NCBI RefSeq assembly: GCF_900452415.1
Contig: NZ_UGNX01000001.1
Location: 3,658,001-3,722,000, forward strand
Length of the DNA stretch: 64,000 nucleotides
Origin: Legionella cincinnatiensis
GTDB lineage: Bacteria > Pseudomonadota > Gammaproteobacteria > Legionellales > Legionellaceae
Direction: 5' to 3'
In this document: positions 61,798 through 64,000 of the stretch, one piece after another
Position numbering within the stretch: the stretch's first letter is position 1
Layout: each line of letters opens with the position of its first letter
Program-made: the position numbers and the translations under genes
The notes under the pieces: model-generated
What the model saw: only the letters and a program-made list of their open reading frames with translations
Told to the model about the DNA's origin: nothing
The model's database searches: none

Positions 61798-62226
61798 CTA
61801 AATATTTAGAAACGGAGATATGATTTTTATGTCTAAGTCAGGATGTTTTTCTCGCATAACCGTGTAATTTAAAGGAAAAATTACAATTTCTGTTGATGCG
61901 CTCGCTTCCGCGTTAATGAGATGACCGCCAAAAAGATGAAAATTATCGCCACCTAAAGCTGCATGAATATGTACAAACCAGCCCTCGTCAGCTAAGGTTA
62001 CATTGCCAGTCAAGGATGCAATTTCATAAGTTTCCGGAAACAATTTCTTGGTATGTTGGTTGGTATCACGATGATAAAAGCCCATAGTGACATTGGATAA
62101 AGCACCAATACCGCTGATACTTGCAGATTTTAAATGAACATGAGTTGCATAATTTATGATACTTTTAAATAAGTTATCCCCTTCTTTTAGACTTAAAATA
62201 TACGGAGAATATTCGTATTGATGCAT
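61798..62226 (-). CDS. PPC/DUF296-domain protein
   Basis: A 142-residue protein started at the ATG at 62226, preceded by TAGGAG. It is a single PPC domain: FKSIINYATHVHLKSASISGIGALSNVTMGFY opens it and YEIASLTGNVTL, then HIHAALGGDNFHLFGGHL, are the family motifs. The same domain occurs in plant AT-hook proteins and in bacterial proteins of unknown function; bacterial forms are not known to bind DNA. It is the first gene of the operon with the oxygenase and methyltransferase. An upstream extension to 62268 would add a hydrophobic stretch and is less likely. Confidence 0.82.
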   Translation of the reverse strand: MHQYEYSPYILSLKEGDNLFKSIINYATHVHLKSASISGIGALSNVTMGFYHRDTNQHTKKLFPETYEIASLTGNVTLADEGWFVHIHAALGGDNFHLFGGHLINAEASASTEIVIFPLNYTVMREKHPDLDIKIISPFLNI

Positions 62227-62438
62227 GATAATGGCTCCTATTGTGAAAACAATAAAAGCCATCACCAAAAATCTTTTAAAGACAGGGTTGGCCAGGATGA
62301 CTTAAAGAGTACCAACCCCTAACGATTTCCTTAATGTAAATTAAATCAACTTGAATTCTATATGTCAAGAAAACAAAACCATGTTGTTTTCTTATCTCCA
62401 AACTCATATGCGCTATACTCAATAAAGAAGGTACTGCT

Positions 62439-63530
62439 ATGAATTTGAAAAGACAGGGTGTTTTTTTATCTTTATTGATAACGTTAGCCTATCCAATCTT
62501 TGGAAAAGATGCCTCGCAGCCTGTGGTGAGTCATTCCCAGTTGCTAGGAGCAAAAGAGCTTGTGGATAGCGGTTGGCTTCCTGATATTATTGGCTTGCCC
62601 AATGAAGAGCAGGTTGAAAACCTAACTAGGCATGTTGCTAATGTGATGGCAGAAGAGCAAGATAAAAAGTGTAATGCAATAGACTACAATCTCAGGATGG
62701 TTGTTTTTCAAAACTTTGTAATTTATCAACATATGGCGAATGCGCAACATCATTATTTTAAAGAAAAAATGATACTCAAATATGCTCATGTTCTTGCCAT
62801 GATTCTAAAAGAAAGCAGCGGTGATCCAACGAACGTCACAGACATGAGTGGCCATTCAATATCTACAAGTAAACCGAATACAAACTTGCAACGTTGGCGA
62901 AATTTATTAAAGCTAACCATGCAAAATGGAATTAAATTTAATTACCAAACTAACTTTGGACTCACTCAACTCTCAGCAGATCGCTTGTTTGTTGCTTTTA
63001 AATTAGCCTATGGGGGACATAACAAAGATTTTCTAGAAGGGAAATATGGTGAGGTAACCCCTGAAAGAGTAGTTTTAAATTCCAGTATTGCTATTCGCAG
63101 ATTGATTTGGCTTTACCAGGATTTTGCTCAAGGACGATTAACCCAAGAAGATGGACGCATTCATCAAGAAGATATTTATAAAACTGAGTTTAATGAAAGA
63201 TACCAAAATGGTTTAAAGATGGCACTTTTGTATTGTGGTACCCGATTTTTGTTTAGTGTTGATAATCAATATATTTGGACCAATGAAACTTCAACCTTTG
63301 AAAGTGCTATGGCTTCTATTGCTTATTGCAAACTGGGGAACTCTCAATCAGGATATGGCAAATATGAAATTGATGAACAATGTTTTGCAAAATGGGTGAC
63401 TTTATGTCCGGCTTTAAACATAAATATAGCACTCCTTACACCGCTTAGTTATTTTCAAACCAGAGGAAACAAACCCGTCTGTATAGATACTTTTAAGCGT
63501 CTGCTAAATAAAGAGCCCAAAAATCAGTGA
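62439..63530 (+). CDS. Exported lysozyme/SLT-like protein
   Basis: A 363-residue protein with a signal peptide (about 1-23, LAYPIFGKDA). Residues 115-190 resemble a lytic-transglycosylase core: AMILKESSGDPTNV with a candidate catalytic Glu, then NFGLTQLSADRL, which matches the GLxQLxP strand of SLT domains. Four to six Cys residues in the C-terminal half could form disulfides. Cell-wall remodelling or attack on competitors is possible, but the similarity is partial and activity is not established. It stands alone. Confidence 0.6.
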   Translation: MNLKRQGVFLSLLITLAYPIFGKDASQPVVSHSQLLGAKELVDSGWLPDIIGLPNEEQVENLTRHVANVMAEEQDKKCNAIDYNLRMVVFQNFVIYQHMANAQHHYFKEKMILKYAHVLAMILKESSGDPTNVTDMSGHSISTSKPNTNLQRWRNLLKLTMQNGIKFNYQTNFGLTQLSADRLFVAFKLAYGGHNKDFLEGKYGEVTPERVVLNSSIAIRRLIWLYQDFAQGRLTQEDGRIHQEDIYKTEFNERYQNGLKMALLYCGTRFLFSVDNQYIWTNETSTFESAMASIAYCKLGNSQSGYGKYEIDEQCFAKWVTLCPALNINIALLTPLSYFQTRGNKPVCIDTFKRLLNKEPKNQ

Positions 63531-63649
63531 ATTTTCAGCACAGGGACAACAATCGATTTTTCATCACGGCTGTCCTATGAAAAGGTATATAATACTAACA
63601 GATAATGGAAGTGTACTTTCCTGCTCAAAGCAAGAAAGCACAGTGTATA

Positions 63650-64000
63650 TTAATTTCTATATCTTAATGGATTCACAATTCCTTCTAACGGTGGAGTATT
63701 GTTGCGATTGGTTGTGTTGAAAAAATCGCCCCCACTAACAACCCTATTATTATTCGATGTTCGACTATGATTATGAACAAGATTATTAATAAATGCAGTA
63801 ACATTTAAATTACTAGCAATTTTAATGCGACAAAAATTATTATACGTATAGGCCTGGAGAACGTTAATACCTTTCCCCTTCAATTCCATCATAATAAAAT
63901 TTGCTTGGTCATCTTTAGGACAAGAGATTTCTGTGCAAGAGACATTGTCGCTAGTACGTCTTTTTTCATGTACTCGAACACCACTTAAATCAATACCCTG
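63650..64000 (-). CDS. C-terminal part of a hypothetical protein (runs off right edge)
   Basis: The frame is open from the window end to the stop at 63650, giving the last 116 residues. It contains VSCTEISC and an Asn/Thr-rich, low-complexity tail (about residues 65-110) with no recognised domain. The start lies beyond the window. Polar composition suggests a secreted or surface protein, but no signal can be seen. Confidence 0.55.
   Translation of the reverse strand, partial: QGIDLSGVRVHEKRRTSDNVSCTEISCPKDDQANFIMMELKGKGINVLQAYTYNNFCRIKIASNLNVTAFINNLVHNHSRTSNNNRVVSGGDFFNTTNRNNTPPLEGIVNPLRYRN

Overview
The window looks like chromosomal DNA of a Legionella species other than a close copy of L. 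pneumophila. This is an inference from the low G+C content, the gene families, and several large hydrophilic proteins without clear bacterial homologues that resemble Dot/Icm effectors. No rRNA, tRNA, phage, complete insertion sequence or CRISPR array was seen.

Layout. 1-4.3 kb: a divergent tripartite-efflux pair (HlyD-type adaptor, NodT-type outer-membrane factor), a carboxymuconolactone-decarboxylase-like protein, a 203-bp palindromic element and an MHS-type MFS transporter. 4.6-9 kb: proBA, a CPA1 Na+/H+ antiporter and an exported deaminase. 9.1-11.5 kb: a 787-residue unknown protein. 11.5-14.6 kb: an alanine-dehydrogenase-like enzyme and an IPNS-like Fe(II)/2OG oxygenase, divergent from a LysR regulator. 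14.7-20.5 kb: a PBP4-type carboxypeptidase, a GCS2-type ligase divergent from ovoA (ovothiol synthesis), and maf. 20.6-23.7 kb: three effector-like genes. 24-27.8 kb: a three-gene operon of GCS2-type ligase, GNAT acetyltransferase and AsnO-type amidotransferase, which I read as a variant of the N-acetylglutaminylglutamine amide (NAGGN) pathway.

27.8-33.1 kb: an ArsC/Spx-like protein, eight 96-bp tandem repeats related to the palindromic element, an exported GH17 beta-1,3-glucanase, an exported Cys-rich repeat protein and an ArsB/NhaD-type permease. 33.2-43.7 kb: a Tat-signal gene remnant, cca, and a signalling block (PAS histidine kinase, flavin disulfide reductase, single-domain regulator, phaB-like reductase, degenerate kinase overlapping a FixJ-type regulator), then an SDR, a PRC-barrel protein, a 51-residue DUF3309-type peptide and a PfpI protein. 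44-51 kb: a 1287-residue double hybrid kinase, an effector-like protein with a membrane tail, and photolyase.

51-64 kb: a second copy of the putative cysteine-protease family, a 963-residue exported 15-repeat protein, a periplasmic small heat-shock protein, a possible SidE-PDE-like protein, a HAD phosphatase, a Nudix-like protein, a methyltransferase/PhyH/PPC-domain operon, an exported lysozyme-like protein and a partial gene at the right edge.

Two themes recur. One is stress tolerance: proline synthesis, Na+/H+ exchange, ovothiol, the NAGGN-like dipeptide, photolyase, PRC/DUF3309/PfpI and the chaperone. The other is host interaction: the effector-like and secreted proteins.
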